Shown here piece by piece: positions 52,031-61,805 of a DNA stretch of 64,000 bases; position 1 is the first letter of the stretch; each line of letters opens with the position of its first letter. The notes under the pieces are model-generated. The model ran no database searches and was not told the DNA's origin. It saw only the letters and a list, made by a program, of their open reading frames with translations. The translations under genes and the position numbers were made by a program. The stretch lies in NCBI RefSeq assembly GCF_035325925.1, contig NZ_DAOKZA010000013.1:1-64000 (forward strand). Reading direction: 5' to 3'. Origin of the DNA: Calidifontimicrobium sp035325925 (lineage in GTDB: Bacteria > Pseudomonadota > Gammaproteobacteria > Burkholderiales > Burkholderiaceae_C).

Positions 52031-53941
52031 GTGCGACCGAAACGCCTGTTGCCGCTTCTGCTGTGCCTGCTGCTCGCCACCGCGGCCGCCGACGCGGCGC
52101 TGGGCAGCGACGACGCGCCGGCGGTGCTGATCGAGCGCAGCGTCGACGCGATGGGGCGCGACCCCGAGGCCAGCCGCACGCTGGCCGAGCAGGCGCTCGC
52201 GGCCGCCGGCGACGACGCCGACACCGTCGTGCACGCGCACCTGCAGCTGTGCGACTACCACTCCGAGCGCGACCGCGCCCGCGCGCTGGCCCACCTCGCC
52301 GACGCGGCGCCGTGGCTGCCGCGCCTGAAGCGCTCCGGCCTGCGCGCCGGGTTGCTGGCCTGTGAAGGCGAGGTGCACGAGATCGCCGGCGACAACGCGC
52401 GCGCGATGGCGCTGTACGAGCAGGCGGTGACCGTGGCCGACGCCGCCGCCGACCGCGAGATGCTCGGCACCGCCCTCGTGCACCGCGGCTACCTGCGCGG
52501 CCTGCAGGGCGAGTTCGCGCTCGGGCTGGCCGACCTCAAGCGCGCGGTCGCGCAGTTCGAGGCCATCGGCGCGGCGCGGCGGCTGAGCATCGCGACCAAC
52601 GCGGTGGCGATCCTGTACAACCGCATGGGCGACCACGCGCAGGCGCGCCACTTCTTCGAGCTGGCGCTCGAGCGCCAGCGCGCCGAGGGTCTGCTGCGCG
52701 AGCGGCTGGTGACCGAGCACAACCTGGCGCGCGTGCTCGAGCGCCTCGCCGACTGGGACGCCGCGCAGCGCCACTTCGCCGGCGTCGCCGCGCTCGGGCG
52801 CGAGCTGGGCTACACGCGCGGCGCGGCCTACGGCCTGCGCGGGCTGGCCGGTGTGGCCAACGCGCGGGCTCGCCCGCAACAGGCGCTGGACCTGCTCGCC
52901 GAGGCCGAGCGGCTGCAGCAGCGCACGCCCGACGAGCGGCTGCGCGCGCAGATCGCGCTGCAGCGCGGCGTCGCGCTGCGCCTGCTCGGCCGCCACGGCG
53001 ACGCGGTGGCCGCGCTGCGCGACGCGCAGGCGGTGTTCGCGCGCGCCGATTCGCCGGCCGAGCTGGCCGACGCGCACGGCGAGCTGGCCGCGGCGCTGTC
53101 GGCGCTGGGCGAGTGGCGCCAGGCGTTCGACCACCAGGCGCGCTCGAAGGCCGTCTCGGAAGGGCTGCTGCGACGCCAGATCGACCAGCGCTTCGCGCAC
53201 GCGAAGGTCGAGTTCGACCTGGCGGCGCGCGAACGCGAGACCGCGGCGCTCGCGCGCGAGATGCAGGCCACCGAACGCGCGCTCGCCGCGCAGCGCCAGG
53301 CCAACACGCTGCAGACCGTCGCGCTGGTGCTCGCCGCGCTGCTCGTCGCCGTGCTGGCCATGCTCGGGCTGCGCCAGCGCCGCCACGGGCTGCGCCTGCG
53401 CGACCTGGCGATGACCGACGAGCTCACCGGGCTGCCGAACCGCCGCCGCATCGTCGAGCGGCTGCAGCGCATGCTCGACGACGCGGCCGGCGGCGCGGTG
53501 CTGATCGCCGACATCGACCACTTCAAGTCGATCAACGACGAGCTCGGCCACCCGGTCGGCGACGAGGTGCTGCGCGCGGTCGCCGCCGCGCTGCGCGACA
53601 CCGCCGACCGCCCGGGCGACGGCGGGCGCGCGGTGGCCGCCGGGCGGCTCGGCGGCGAGGAGTTCCTGCTCGTCGCGCCGGGCCACGACGCGGCGGCGGC
53701 GCGTGCGCTCGCCGAGCGGCTGCGCGAGCGCGTCGCGCGACTCGACGTCTCGCGCTGGGTGCCGCAAGGGCCGGTGACGATCAGCCTGGGCGTCGCGATG
53801 CGCGGCGACGGCGACGACGTGACCACGCTGCTGCGCCGCGCCGACGAGGCGCTGTACCGCGCCAAGGCCGACGGGCGCAACCGCACGGTGCTGCGCGACG
53901 CCGAGCCCGCGTCGCACGCCACGTCGGCGCTCGCGTCGTGA
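52031..53941 (+). CDS. Exported TPR protein with diguanylate cyclase domain
   Basis: A 636-residue protein: signal sequence (LLPLLLCLLLATAAADAA), a periplasmic stretch of about 400 residues with tetratricopeptide-like helical repeats, one transmembrane helix (TVALVLAALLVAVLAMLGL), and a cytoplasmic GGDEF domain. The active site reads GGEEF (541-545) with DELTGLPNRR and ADIDHFKSIND upstream, so cyclic-di-GMP synthesis is expected. The product-inhibition RxxD site five residues before GGEEF is absent. I chose GTG at 52031, which gives the signal sequence directly; the longer frame upstream is low-complexity. Confidence 0.87.
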   Translation: MRPKRLLPLLLCLLLATAAADAALGSDDAPAVLIERSVDAMGRDPEASRTLAEQALAAAGDDADTVVHAHLQLCDYHSERDRARALAHLADAAPWLPRLKRSGLRAGLLACEGEVHEIAGDNARAMALYEQAVTVADAAADREMLGTALVHRGYLRGLQGEFALGLADLKRAVAQFEAIGAARRLSIATNAVAILYNRMGDHAQARHFFELALERQRAEGLLRERLVTEHNLARVLERLADWDAAQRHFAGVAALGRELGYTRGAAYGLRGLAGVANARARPQQALDLLAEAERLQQRTPDERLRAQIALQRGVALRLLGRHGDAVAALRDAQAVFARADSPAELADAHGELAAALSALGEWRQAFDHQARSKAVSEGLLRRQIDQRFAHAKVEFDLAARERETAALAREMQATERALAAQRQANTLQTVALVLAALLVAVLAMLGLRQRRHGLRLRDLAMTDELTGLPNRRRIVERLQRMLDDAAGGAVLIADIDHFKSINDELGHPVGDEVLRAVAAALRDTADRPGDGGRAVAAGRLGGEEFLLVAPGHDAAAARALAERLRERVARLDVSRWVPQGPVTISLGVAMRGDGDDVTTLLRRADEALYRAKADGRNRTVLRDAEPASHATSALAS

Positions 53942-54101
53942 GGTGCCCCGCCTGCGCGGCCGGCCCCGCGCAGCCGCGGATTCGCACGCCGCGGGGCGCC
54001 GCAGTGCGGCACACATCACCGAAGCCCTGACGCCGGATCGCCGCTGCGTCGCCGGCCGCGGCTAGACTGGCCCCGGCGCGCCTGCGCGCGCCGCTGTCGC
54101 C

Positions 54102-57100
54102 GTGTCCGCCACCCCTCTTGCCGACCCCTCGACGCCATGGCGCGGCGCGCTCGACGCCTTGGTGGCGCTGCCCGGGTGCCTGCTGGTGGTCGTCGACGCG
54201 CAGGCACGGGTGCGCTGGATCAGCGACGCCGCGGCGGCGTTCGCCGGCGTCGACGCCGCGCAGGCGGTCGGCAAGGTGCTGCCGGCGCTGCTGCGCTGGA
54301 CGCAGCCTCAGCCGCTGCTCGTCGCGCTGGGTCGCGGCGACGCGCTCGACGGCGTCGAGCTCGACGGCGCCGACGCCGCCGGGGGCGCGCTGCACGCGCG
54401 GCTGGCGCTGCGCCGGATCGGCGACGACGGTGGCGCGCCGGTGCACGTGGTGTCGCTGGTCGACATCGGCGAGACGCGGCGCGCGCGGCAGCTGGCCGAG
54501 AAGCTCGAGCTGGCGCAGGAGTTCGGCCGCATCGGGCTGTGGGAGCGCGACCTGCGCACCTTCGAGGGCCACTGGGACCGCCACGTGTTCCGCTTCTGGG
54601 GCCTGGACCCCGAAGCCGGCATGCCCGACTACGCGACCTCGTCGCGGCAGGTGCCGCAGGAGGACCGCATCACCGAGACCTTCCTCGCGTCGCTGCAACG
54701 GCCCGGGTCGTACGGCGCGCACTTCCGCGTCGTGCGCCCCGACGGCAGCGTGCGGCGGCTGCACTCGCAGTGGCGCGTGCTCGACGGCGCGAGCGGGCGG
54801 CCCGAGCGGGTGATCGGCGTGATGACCGACGACACCGAGGCGTGGGAGCTGGCGCGCTCGGTCGAGTCGGCACAGCAGCAGCTGCAGCTGGTGCTGGGCG
54901 CGTCGAACATCGGCCTGTGGCGGCACGACCTGCGCAGCGACCAGATGCTGTGCGACGCGCGCGCGTTCGAGATCCTCGGCCTGCCGATGCGCGCGCAGGG
55001 CCTGCCGCTGGCCGAGCTGCGCGCGCTCGTGCACCCCGACGACCTCGCCGGCCTGGAGACGTCGGCCGCGCGCACGCTGGACACCGGCGAGCCGAGCGAC
55101 GCGCAGGCCCGCTACCGGCGCAGCGACGGGCAGTGGCGGCACGTGCTCAGCCGCCGCGTGCTCGAACGCGACGCCGCCGGTGCGCCGGTGGCCTTCGCCG
55201 GCGTCGCGCTCGACCTGACCGAGCAGGTCGAGCGCAGCGCGCACGCCCTGGAGCTGGCGCAGCGGCTCGACGTGGCCACGCGCGCCGCGCGCGTGGGGAT
55301 CTGGACGGCGACGCTGACCACCGACGAGATCGACTGGAACGCGCAGATGTACGAGCTGTTCGACATGGTCGGCGCGTCGCGGCCGCCGTCGCTGCCCGAG
55401 TGGCTGTCGCGCTGCGTGCACCCCGACGACCGCGAGCGCATGCGCTCGCTCGCGCTCGCCTACCTGAAGGCCGGCGACCACCCGATCGAGGTCGAGGTGC
55501 GCGCGCTGCGCCGCGACGGCAGCACGCGCTGGATCGTGCTGCGCGCCGACGTCGACCGCCAGCGCGGCGAGCAGCGGCGGCTGTTCGGCGTCGCGCTCGA
55601 CGTGACCGAGCAGCACGAGGCGATGCAGGCGCTGCGCCGCGCCCACGAGCGCGCCGAGCTGATCACGCGCGGCGTGGGCATCGGCACCTGGGAGGTCGAG
55701 CTCGACAGCGGCCGCACCACCTGGGACGCGCAGATGTTCGCGCTGCGCGGCCTGCCGCCGCTCGACGCCGCGCCCGCCGCCGACGAGCGCATGGCGCTGG
55801 TGCACCCCGACGACCGCGGGCGGTTGCGCCGCGTGATCGGTCGCGCCGACGCGGCGCGCGCGTCGACGCAGGCCGAGTTCCGCGTGCGCTGGCCCGACGG
55901 CAGCTGGCGCTGGCTGGCGTCGCGCTCGGCGCTGCTGCCGGCCGGCCACGGCAGCGTGGCGCGACGCATCGGCATCGAGTGGGACGTGACCGACGTGAAG
56001 GCCGCCGAGGTGGCGTTGCGCGACAAGCTGATCGCGCAGCGCGCCAGCGAGGCCAAGAGCCGCTTCCTGGCGCGCATGAGCCACGAGCTGCGCACGCCGC
56101 TGAACGCGGTGCTGGGCTTCGCGCAGCTGCTGCTCGACGACGAGCGCGCGAGCGACCCGGCGCGGCTGCGCAACCGCCTGCTGCACATCCGCGCCGCCGG
56201 GCGACACCTGCTGTCGCTGATCAACGACGTGCTCGACCTGTCGAGCATCGACAGCGGCGAGATGAAGCTCGAGCTCGGCGGGGTGTGGCTCGACCGGCTG
56301 GTGCACGACACGCTGCCGCTGGTCGAGGCGCCCGCGCGCGAGCGCGGCGTGCGGCTGGAGTGCGGCCGGCTCGACTTGCGCGTGCGCGCCGACGCGACGC
56401 GGCTGCGCCAGGTGCTGGTCAACCTGCTGAGCAACGCCGTCAAGTACAACCGCGACGGCGGCTGGGTGCGCGTCGAGGCGCAGCCGCGCGACGCGGGCGG
56501 CACGCGCCGCGTGGCCATCGCCGTCAGCGACGGCGGGCGCGGCCTGGACGGGGCGCAGCTGCGCCAGCTGTTCGAGCCGTTCAACCGGCTGGGCACCGAA
56601 CGCGAGGGCATCGAGGGCACCGGCATCGGACTGGCGATCGTCAAGGCGCTGGTCGAGCGCATGGGCGGCCGCGTCGCGGTGAACAGCCGCCCCGGCGAGG
56701 GCAGCCGCTTCGAGGTCGAGCTCGACGCCGCCGGCGACGACGAACCCGACACCGCGCCGGTGCCGCTGCCCGACGAGTTGCCGTCGCACCCCGGTGCGCT
56801 GCGCCACGCCGGCCGCCTGCTGTACATCGAGGACAACCCGGTCAACCTGATGATCGTCGCCGAGCTGCTCGCGCGACGGCGCGACCTCAGCCTGGCCACC
56901 GCGCACGACGGCGCCAGCGGCGTGCGCACCGCGCAGGCGCAGCAGCCCGACCTGGTCCTCGTCGACATGCAGCTGCCCGACTTCGACGGCCACGAGGTGC
57001 TGCGCCGCCTTCGCGCCGACGAACGCACCGCGGCGATCCCGTGCATCGCGGTGTCGGCCAACGCGATGCCCGAGGACATCGACGCCGCGCTGGCCGCCGG

Positions 57101-57182
57101 CTTCGCCGACTACTGGACCAAGCCGCTGGACTTTCGCGCGTTTATGCGCGCGATCGAAGCGATGTTCGGGCCGTCACCCTGA
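54102..57182 (+). CDS. Multi-PAS hybrid sensor histidine kinase with C-terminal receiver
   Basis: A 1026-residue soluble kinase. Four to five PAS/PAC modules occupy about residues 15-640 (for example IGLWERDLRTFEGHWDRHVF, NIGLWRHDLRSDQMLCDARA, VGIWTATLTTDEIDWNAQMY). The H-box is MSHELRTPLNAVLGF (His661), followed by ATP-binding motifs NLLSNAVKYN and GTGIGLAIVKALV. A receiver domain holds Asp955 in LVLVDMQLPDFDG. No transmembrane helix or DNA-binding domain is present, so signals are sensed in the cytoplasm and passed on by a separate phosphotransfer protein. The start is GTG at 54102, with a TAGACT -10-like element at 54063-54068. Confidence 0.9.
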   Translation: MSATPLADPSTPWRGALDALVALPGCLLVVVDAQARVRWISDAAAAFAGVDAAQAVGKVLPALLRWTQPQPLLVALGRGDALDGVELDGADAAGGALHARLALRRIGDDGGAPVHVVSLVDIGETRRARQLAEKLELAQEFGRIGLWERDLRTFEGHWDRHVFRFWGLDPEAGMPDYATSSRQVPQEDRITETFLASLQRPGSYGAHFRVVRPDGSVRRLHSQWRVLDGASGRPERVIGVMTDDTEAWELARSVESAQQQLQLVLGASNIGLWRHDLRSDQMLCDARAFEILGLPMRAQGLPLAELRALVHPDDLAGLETSAARTLDTGEPSDAQARYRRSDGQWRHVLSRRVLERDAAGAPVAFAGVALDLTEQVERSAHALELAQRLDVATRAARVGIWTATLTTDEIDWNAQMYELFDMVGASRPPSLPEWLSRCVHPDDRERMRSLALAYLKAGDHPIEVEVRALRRDGSTRWIVLRADVDRQRGEQRRLFGVALDVTEQHEAMQALRRAHERAELITRGVGIGTWEVELDSGRTTWDAQMFALRGLPPLDAAPAADERMALVHPDDRGRLRRVIGRADAARASTQAEFRVRWPDGSWRWLASRSALLPAGHGSVARRIGIEWDVTDVKAAEVALRDKLIAQRASEAKSRFLARMSHELRTPLNAVLGFAQLLLDDERASDPARLRNRLLHIRAAGRHLLSLINDVLDLSSIDSGEMKLELGGVWLDRLVHDTLPLVEAPARERGVRLECGRLDLRVRADATRLRQVLVNLLSNAVKYNRDGGWVRVEAQPRDAGGTRRVAIAVSDGGRGLDGAQLRQLFEPFNRLGTEREGIEGTGIGLAIVKALVERMGGRVAVNSRPGEGSRFEVELDAAGDDEPDTAPVPLPDELPSHPGALRHAGRLLYIEDNPVNLMIVAELLARRRDLSLATAHDGASGVRTAQAQQPDLVLVDMQLPDFDGHEVLRRLRADERTAAIPCIAVSANAMPEDIDAALAAGFADYWTKPLDFRAFMRAIEAMFGPSP

Positions 57183-57331
57183 GCGCCGGCGCCCGTCGCG
57201 GCGACGCCTGCGGCCGCGTCGGAACGACACCGGCACGGCCCCCCCGGCGACGGTGGAGCGTGCCAAGGGTGGCGGGCCGCTGGCGCTCGAGGGCACCGCG
57301 GTGAAGGTCGAGCGGCGGGCGACAGGCCGCG

Positions 57332-59389
57332 TCAGCCGGCGGCCAGCAAGCCCTTCTTGCGCAGCATCGGTTCGATGCGCGCCTCGCGGCCGCGGAACGC
57401 GACGTAGGTGGCGCTTGGCTCGACGCTGTTGCCGGCGGCGTAGACGTGGCGGCGCAAGCGCTCGGCGGTGGTGCGGTCGAACGCGTCGCCGGCCTCGACG
57501 AACGCGTCGTGGGCGTCGGCGTCGAGCACCTCGGCCCACAGGTACACGTAGTAGCCGGCGGCGTAGCTCGACCCCGAGAACAGGTGCTGGAAGTGCACCA
57601 GCCGGTGGTTCATGCCGACCTCGGGCGGCGCACCCAGACGCTGCAGCACGTCGCGCTCGAAGGCCACCGCGTCGTCGGGCGTGCGGCCGCGGCCCAGCGC
57701 GTGCGCCTCGAGGTCGACGATCGCGCTGGCGGTGTAGCGCAGCGTCTCGTAGCCCTGGCCGAAGTGGCGCGCGGCGTGCAGGCGCTCGATCAGCGCGTCG
57801 GGGATCGGCTCACCGGTGGCCGCGTGGCGCGCGTGGCGGCGCAGGACCTCGGGCTCGAGCGCCCAGTGCTCGAACAGCTGGCTGGGCAGCTCGACGAAGT
57901 CGCGCAGCACCTGCGTGCCCGACAGCCGCCGGTAGCGCACCTGCGACAGCAGCCCGTGCAGCGCGTGGCCGAACTCGTGGAACAGCGTGCGCACGTCGTC
58001 GAAGCCGAGCAGCGTCGGCTCGCCGGGCGATGCCTTGGCGAAGTTGTTGTTGTTCAGGATCACCGGCGTCGTGCCCAGCGCCTGCGACTGCCAGCGCAGC
58101 GCGCTCATCCACGCGCTGCTGCGCTTGCCCGGCCGCGCGAAGTTGTCGTGCAGGAACACCCCCACCGGCGCGCCGGCGGCGTCGAACACCTCGTGCGCGA
58201 CGACGTCGGGGTGGTACACGGGCAGGTCGGCGCGCGGCACGAAGCGCAGCCCGAACAGCCGCTGCGCGCAGTCGAACGCCGCGGCGACCATGCGCTCGAG
58301 CGCGAAGTACGGCTTGACCTCGGCGTCGTCGATCGCGTAGCGGCGCCGGCGCAGCCGCTCGGCCCAGAAGCGCCAGTCCCAGCCCTCGAGCGGCTCGTCG
58401 CCGCCGCGATCGCGCTGCAGTTCGCGCAGCGCGTCGCGCTCGCGCCCGACCGCCGCCAGCGCACGCGCCCACACGTCGTCGAGCAGGCGGCGCACCGCGC
58501 GCTGCTCGCGCGCCATCGTGTCGTCGAGCGCATAGTCGGCGTAGCTGGCGAAGCCGTGCAGCGCGGCCTGCTCGGCGCGCAGTCGCAGGATCTCGCGCAC
58601 CAGGTCGCGGTTGTCGCTCGCGCCGTCGACGCCCTCGCCGCGGCCGACCCAGGCGCGCCACGCGCGCTCGCGCAGGTCGCGCCGCGGGCTGTGCGTGAGC
58701 AAAGGCACCACCAGCGAGCGCGACAGCGTGATCACGTGTCCATCGGCCAGGCCGCGGTCGACGGCGGCCTGGCGTGCCGCGGCACGCACGCCGTCGGGCA
58801 GCCCGGCGAGGTCGGCCTCGCCGCGCAGCTCGAGCTGCCAGCGCGACTCGTCGGCCAGCACGTTCTGCGCGAACTGCGTGGTCAGCGTCGCCAGCCGCTG
58901 CACGATCTGCGCGTGGCGCGCCTGCGCGGCGGCGCCGAGGCGCGCGCCGGCGCGCACGTGGTCGCGGTGCAGCCGCTCGAGCAGGCGGCGCGACTCGGCG
59001 TCGATGCCCAGCGCGTCGCGCCGTTCGTGCAGCGCCTCGAGGCGCGCGAACACGCCGGGGTGCGTGAGCACCGCCTGCTCGTGCGCGGCCAGACGCGGCG
59101 CCATCTCGCGCTGCACCTGCTGCAGCGCCGGCGAGGTGCGCGACGCGGTCAGGTTGTAGAACAGGTGCGACAGCCGGGCCAGCGGCTGGCCGGCGGCGTC
59201 GAGCGCGGCCAGCGCCGTCGCGGCGTCGGCGTCGGCGCGCGCCGCGACGGCGTCGAGCTCGTCGCGGTGCGCGCGCATCGCCTGCTCGAACGCCGGCGCG
59301 AAGTGCTCGGGGCGCACGCGGTCGAACGGCGGCAGCCCGTGCGGCGCGGTCCAGGGCTCGAGCAGCGGGTTGCCGGTGGCGTCGGACAT
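57332..59389 (-). CDS. prlC: M3-family oligopeptidase (oligopeptidase A / Dcp type)
   Basis: A 685-residue cytoplasmic zinc metallopeptidase that degrades short peptides. The zinc motif is HEFGHALH (His471, Glu472, His475), with the third ligand expected in the following helix (LPSQLFEHWALEPEVL). The late GMNHRLVHFQHLFSGSSYAAGYY block is characteristic of the M3A group. Length fits oligopeptidase A (about 680 residues). The ATG at 59389 begins MSDATGNPLLEPW, a typical lead. It ends convergently with the hybrid kinase gene and is transcribed after the coiled-coil gene. Confidence 0.92.
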   Translation of the reverse strand: MSDATGNPLLEPWTAPHGLPPFDRVRPEHFAPAFEQAMRAHRDELDAVAARADADAATALAALDAAGQPLARLSHLFYNLTASRTSPALQQVQREMAPRLAAHEQAVLTHPGVFARLEALHERRDALGIDAESRRLLERLHRDHVRAGARLGAAAQARHAQIVQRLATLTTQFAQNVLADESRWQLELRGEADLAGLPDGVRAAARQAAVDRGLADGHVITLSRSLVVPLLTHSPRRDLRERAWRAWVGRGEGVDGASDNRDLVREILRLRAEQAALHGFASYADYALDDTMAREQRAVRRLLDDVWARALAAVGRERDALRELQRDRGGDEPLEGWDWRFWAERLRRRRYAIDDAEVKPYFALERMVAAAFDCAQRLFGLRFVPRADLPVYHPDVVAHEVFDAAGAPVGVFLHDNFARPGKRSSAWMSALRWQSQALGTTPVILNNNNFAKASPGEPTLLGFDDVRTLFHEFGHALHGLLSQVRYRRLSGTQVLRDFVELPSQLFEHWALEPEVLRRHARHAATGEPIPDALIERLHAARHFGQGYETLRYTASAIVDLEAHALGRGRTPDDAVAFERDVLQRLGAPPEVGMNHRLVHFQHLFSGSSYAAGYYVYLWAEVLDADAHDAFVEAGDAFDRTTAERLRRHVYAAGNSVEPSATYVAFRGREARIEPMLRKKGLLAAG

Positions 59390-59400
59390 CGCGGCGCCCC

Positions 59401-60096
59401 TCACTGGCCGCGGCGGATCGCGATCTCGTCGTCCTCGCGGTAGCGGCGGTTGCCGCATTCGTCGACCCACAGGTCGCGCTCGCGCTGCAGCGCCTCGGCA
59501 CGCTGGTTGAGCTGCTGGTTGCGCTCGTTCCAGCGCTGTGCCTGCTCGTCGCGCGCGCGCAGCTTGTCGTTGTAGGCCTTGACCTTGCCCTCGAAGCTGC
59601 CGGCGACCTCGTCCTGCTCGGTGCGCAGCGCCTGGCCGTCGCGGTCGATCGACTGGCGCTCGGCGTCGAGCTGACGCTTCTGCCGCTCGGCGATCGGCCC
59701 CGACCGGCCCGCGGCCTGGAAGTCCTTCATGCGCTGGTTCCACGCCTCGACGCGCTCGCTGAGCTCCTTCGCGCGCGCGGCGAACTGCTGCGACGACTGG
59801 CGCATCTGCTCGATGGCGTCGCGCTCGCCCTTGAGCGACTCGGCCTCGCGCTCGATCGCGCCGCGTTCGGCGTCGTGCGCGCCGCGTTCGCGCTGCAGCG
59901 TCTCGTTGTCCTTGTTCAGCGTGTCCTGGCGCCGCAGGCAGGCGCGCAGCTCCTCGCGCGTGAGCAGCGGCCCGCTCGACGAGCCCGCGCCGAGCGACGA
60001 GGTCTTCGGCGCGCTGCCCTGCGCGAAAACCGCAGCGGGCAGCCCCGTCAGCAGGGCGGCGGCGAGCAGCAAGGGCAGGGCGGGGAGTCGGTTCAT
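59401..60096 (-). CDS. Exported coiled-coil protein of unknown function
   Basis: A 231-residue protein with a signal peptide (LPALPLLLAAALLTGLPAAV to AQG) and a long charged helix rich in Glu, Arg and Gln from about residue 50 to 210 (QDTLNKDNETLQRERGAHDA and onward), predicted as a coiled coil. The end has two cysteines (Cys54 and one in VDECGNRRY) that could be disulfide-bonded in the periplasm. The ATG at 60096 was chosen for the signal peptide. It lies 11 bp upstream of the oligopeptidase start and may be co-transcribed with it. I do not recognise a function. Confidence 0.75.
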   Translation of the reverse strand: MNRLPALPLLLAAALLTGLPAAVFAQGSAPKTSSLGAGSSSGPLLTREELRACLRRQDTLNKDNETLQRERGAHDAERGAIEREAESLKGERDAIEQMRQSSQQFAARAKELSERVEAWNQRMKDFQAAGRSGPIAERQKRQLDAERQSIDRDGQALRTEQDEVAGSFEGKVKAYNDKLRARDEQAQRWNERNQQLNQRAEALQRERDLWVDECGNRRYREDDEIAIRRGQ

Positions 60097-60277
60097 CGGG
60101 GTCCTCGTGGCATCGCGGTGGCCGGCGCCGCCCGCAGGGCCGGCAATCATGCCACCGCGCGCGAAACCCGCGCCGCACCCGGCCATCGGACCCCTGTCGC
60201 CCAGGCGGCAGCCGCGAAGCGCCGGCGCGCCGACAATGCCGCGCGTGCGACGAACCCGCCGCGAGACGCCTGCACCG

Positions 60278-61117
60278 ATGCCTGCTGCCCCCGCCGCCCT
60301 GCCCCTGTCGACGCTGCTCGCACGCGCACGCGTCGACGGCGACGCCCTTCGCTTCGAGATCGGTGCCGACTGGCTGCAGGGCCGCAGCGCGTTCGGCGGG
60401 CTCGTCGCGGCGCTGGGCGTGCACGCGCTGCGCGAACGGCTGCGCGCCGAAGGCGTCGAGCCGCCACCGCTGCGCGCGCTGCAGACCAGCTTCGTCGCAC
60501 CGGTCGACGCCGGTGCCGTCGAGGTCATCGCACAGCGCCTGCGCAGCGGGCGCAGCGCGCACCAGGCGATGGCCCAGCTGCGGCAAGACGGCCAGGTGCG
60601 CAGCGTGCTGCTGGCGGTGTTCGCCGCCGAGCGCGACAGCGCGATCGAGCCGCTGCGCCCGCACCGCCCCGACGACGTGCCGCCACCGCAGGCGCTGCCG
60701 CCGGTGCCCTACGTCGCCGGCGCGGCGCCGCCGTTCCTGCAGCACTTCGACATGCGCTGGGCCGGCGGGCCGCCACCCTACAGCGGCGGTCGCGGGCACA
60801 CGAACCAGATGCACCTGCGCCTGCGCGACCCGGCGCCGCAGGTGGTCGACGACGAGCTGCTCGCGGTGCTGCTGGCCGACGTCGCGCCGACGCCGGTGAT
60901 CGGCCAGCCGCGCGAACGCGTGCCGGCCAGCTCGGTCACCTGGGCGCTCGAGCTGCGCACCGACCCGCACCGGCGCAGCGACCCGCTGGCATGGTGGCGC
61001 GCCGACACCGAGGCGCTGGCCGTCGACGGCGGGCTGGTCAACCAGGCCGCCCGCCTGTGGGCACCCGACGGCCGGCTCGCGGCGCTGGGCACGCAGCTGG
61101 TCGCCGTGTTCGGATGA
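60278..61117 (+). CDS. Acyl-CoA thioesterase family protein (TesB-like double hotdog)
   Basis: A 279-residue protein with two hotdog-fold halves: FEIGADWLQGRSAFGGLVAA at the start and the second half from about PPYSGGRGHTNQMHLRLRDP to VNQAARLWAPDGRLAALGTQ. The conserved late Q-A-R-L-W and G-T-Q pattern is typical of the 4HBT_3/TesB-like family. It should hydrolyse an acyl-CoA in the cytoplasm; chain length is unknown. I chose the ATG at 60278; an in-frame ATG at 60236 would add 14 arginine-rich residues. Confidence 0.83.
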   Translation: MPAAPAALPLSTLLARARVDGDALRFEIGADWLQGRSAFGGLVAALGVHALRERLRAEGVEPPPLRALQTSFVAPVDAGAVEVIAQRLRSGRSAHQAMAQLRQDGQVRSVLLAVFAAERDSAIEPLRPHRPDDVPPPQALPPVPYVAGAAPPFLQHFDMRWAGGPPPYSGGRGHTNQMHLRLRDPAPQVVDDELLAVLLADVAPTPVIGQPRERVPASSVTWALELRTDPHRRSDPLAWWRADTEALAVDGGLVNQAARLWAPDGRLAALGTQLVAVFG

Positions 61118-61219
61118 CGCCGCGCGGCCCCGGCGCGCGTGCGGCGCCGCCGCGGGGGCTGTGGCACAGTGCCGGCCGATGCAGCGCGCCGAACCCCTGT
61201 CCCGCCGCCGAGTCGCGCG

Positions 61220-61789
61220 ATGGCGCTGAAATCGACCGTCTACAAGGCCCAGCTGGCGATCGCCGACATGGACCGCGCGCTGTACGCCGACCATGCGCTG
61301 ACGCTGGCGCGCCACCCGTCGGAGACCGACGAGCGGCTGATGGTGCGGCTGCTCGCCTTCGCGCTGCACGTGCCGGCCGACGACCGGCGCGGGCGGCTCG
61401 AGATGGCGCGCGGCCTGTCGGACACCGACGAGCCCGATCTGTGGCAGCACGACCTCGGCGGCGCCCTGGTGCACTGGATCGAGGTCGGCCAGCCCGACGA
61501 GCGACGGCTGCTGAAGGCCTGCGGGCGCGCCGAGCGCGTCACCGTGCTGGCCTACAGCGCGTCGGTGCCGCTGTGGTGGGCGCCGCTGGCCGAGCGCGTG
61601 GCGCGCTGCGCGAACCTCGCGGTCTGGCAGCTGCCCAGCGAGCAGTCGAAGGCGCTCGCCGCGCTGGCGCAGCGTTCCATGCAGTTGCAGGTGACGGTGC
61701 AGGACGCGCTGGTGTGGGTCGGCGACGCGAAGCACTCGGTCGAGCTGGCGCCCGCGCGACTGCTGCCGCGCGAAGGCGCGCGGCCGTGA
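61220..61789 (+). CDS. yaeQ: YaeQ family protein
   Basis: A 189-residue protein of the YaeQ family (PD-(D/E)xK-like nuclease fold, function unproven). It starts MALKSTVYKAQLAIADMDRA, the family signature, and includes RHPSETDERLMVRLLAFAL, TDEPDLWQHDLGGALVHWIEVGQPD (read in two parts) and VTVQDALVWVG. Length matches the family. The ATG at 61220 was preferred over an upstream in-frame ATG at 61139 because conserved sequence starts there. Confidence 0.92.
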   Translation: MALKSTVYKAQLAIADMDRALYADHALTLARHPSETDERLMVRLLAFALHVPADDRRGRLEMARGLSDTDEPDLWQHDLGGALVHWIEVGQPDERRLLKACGRAERVTVLAYSASVPLWWAPLAERVARCANLAVWQLPSEQSKALAALAQRSMQLQVTVQDALVWVGDAKHSVELAPARLLPREGARP

Positions 61790-61805
61790 CACCCGCCGCC
61801 GGCCG

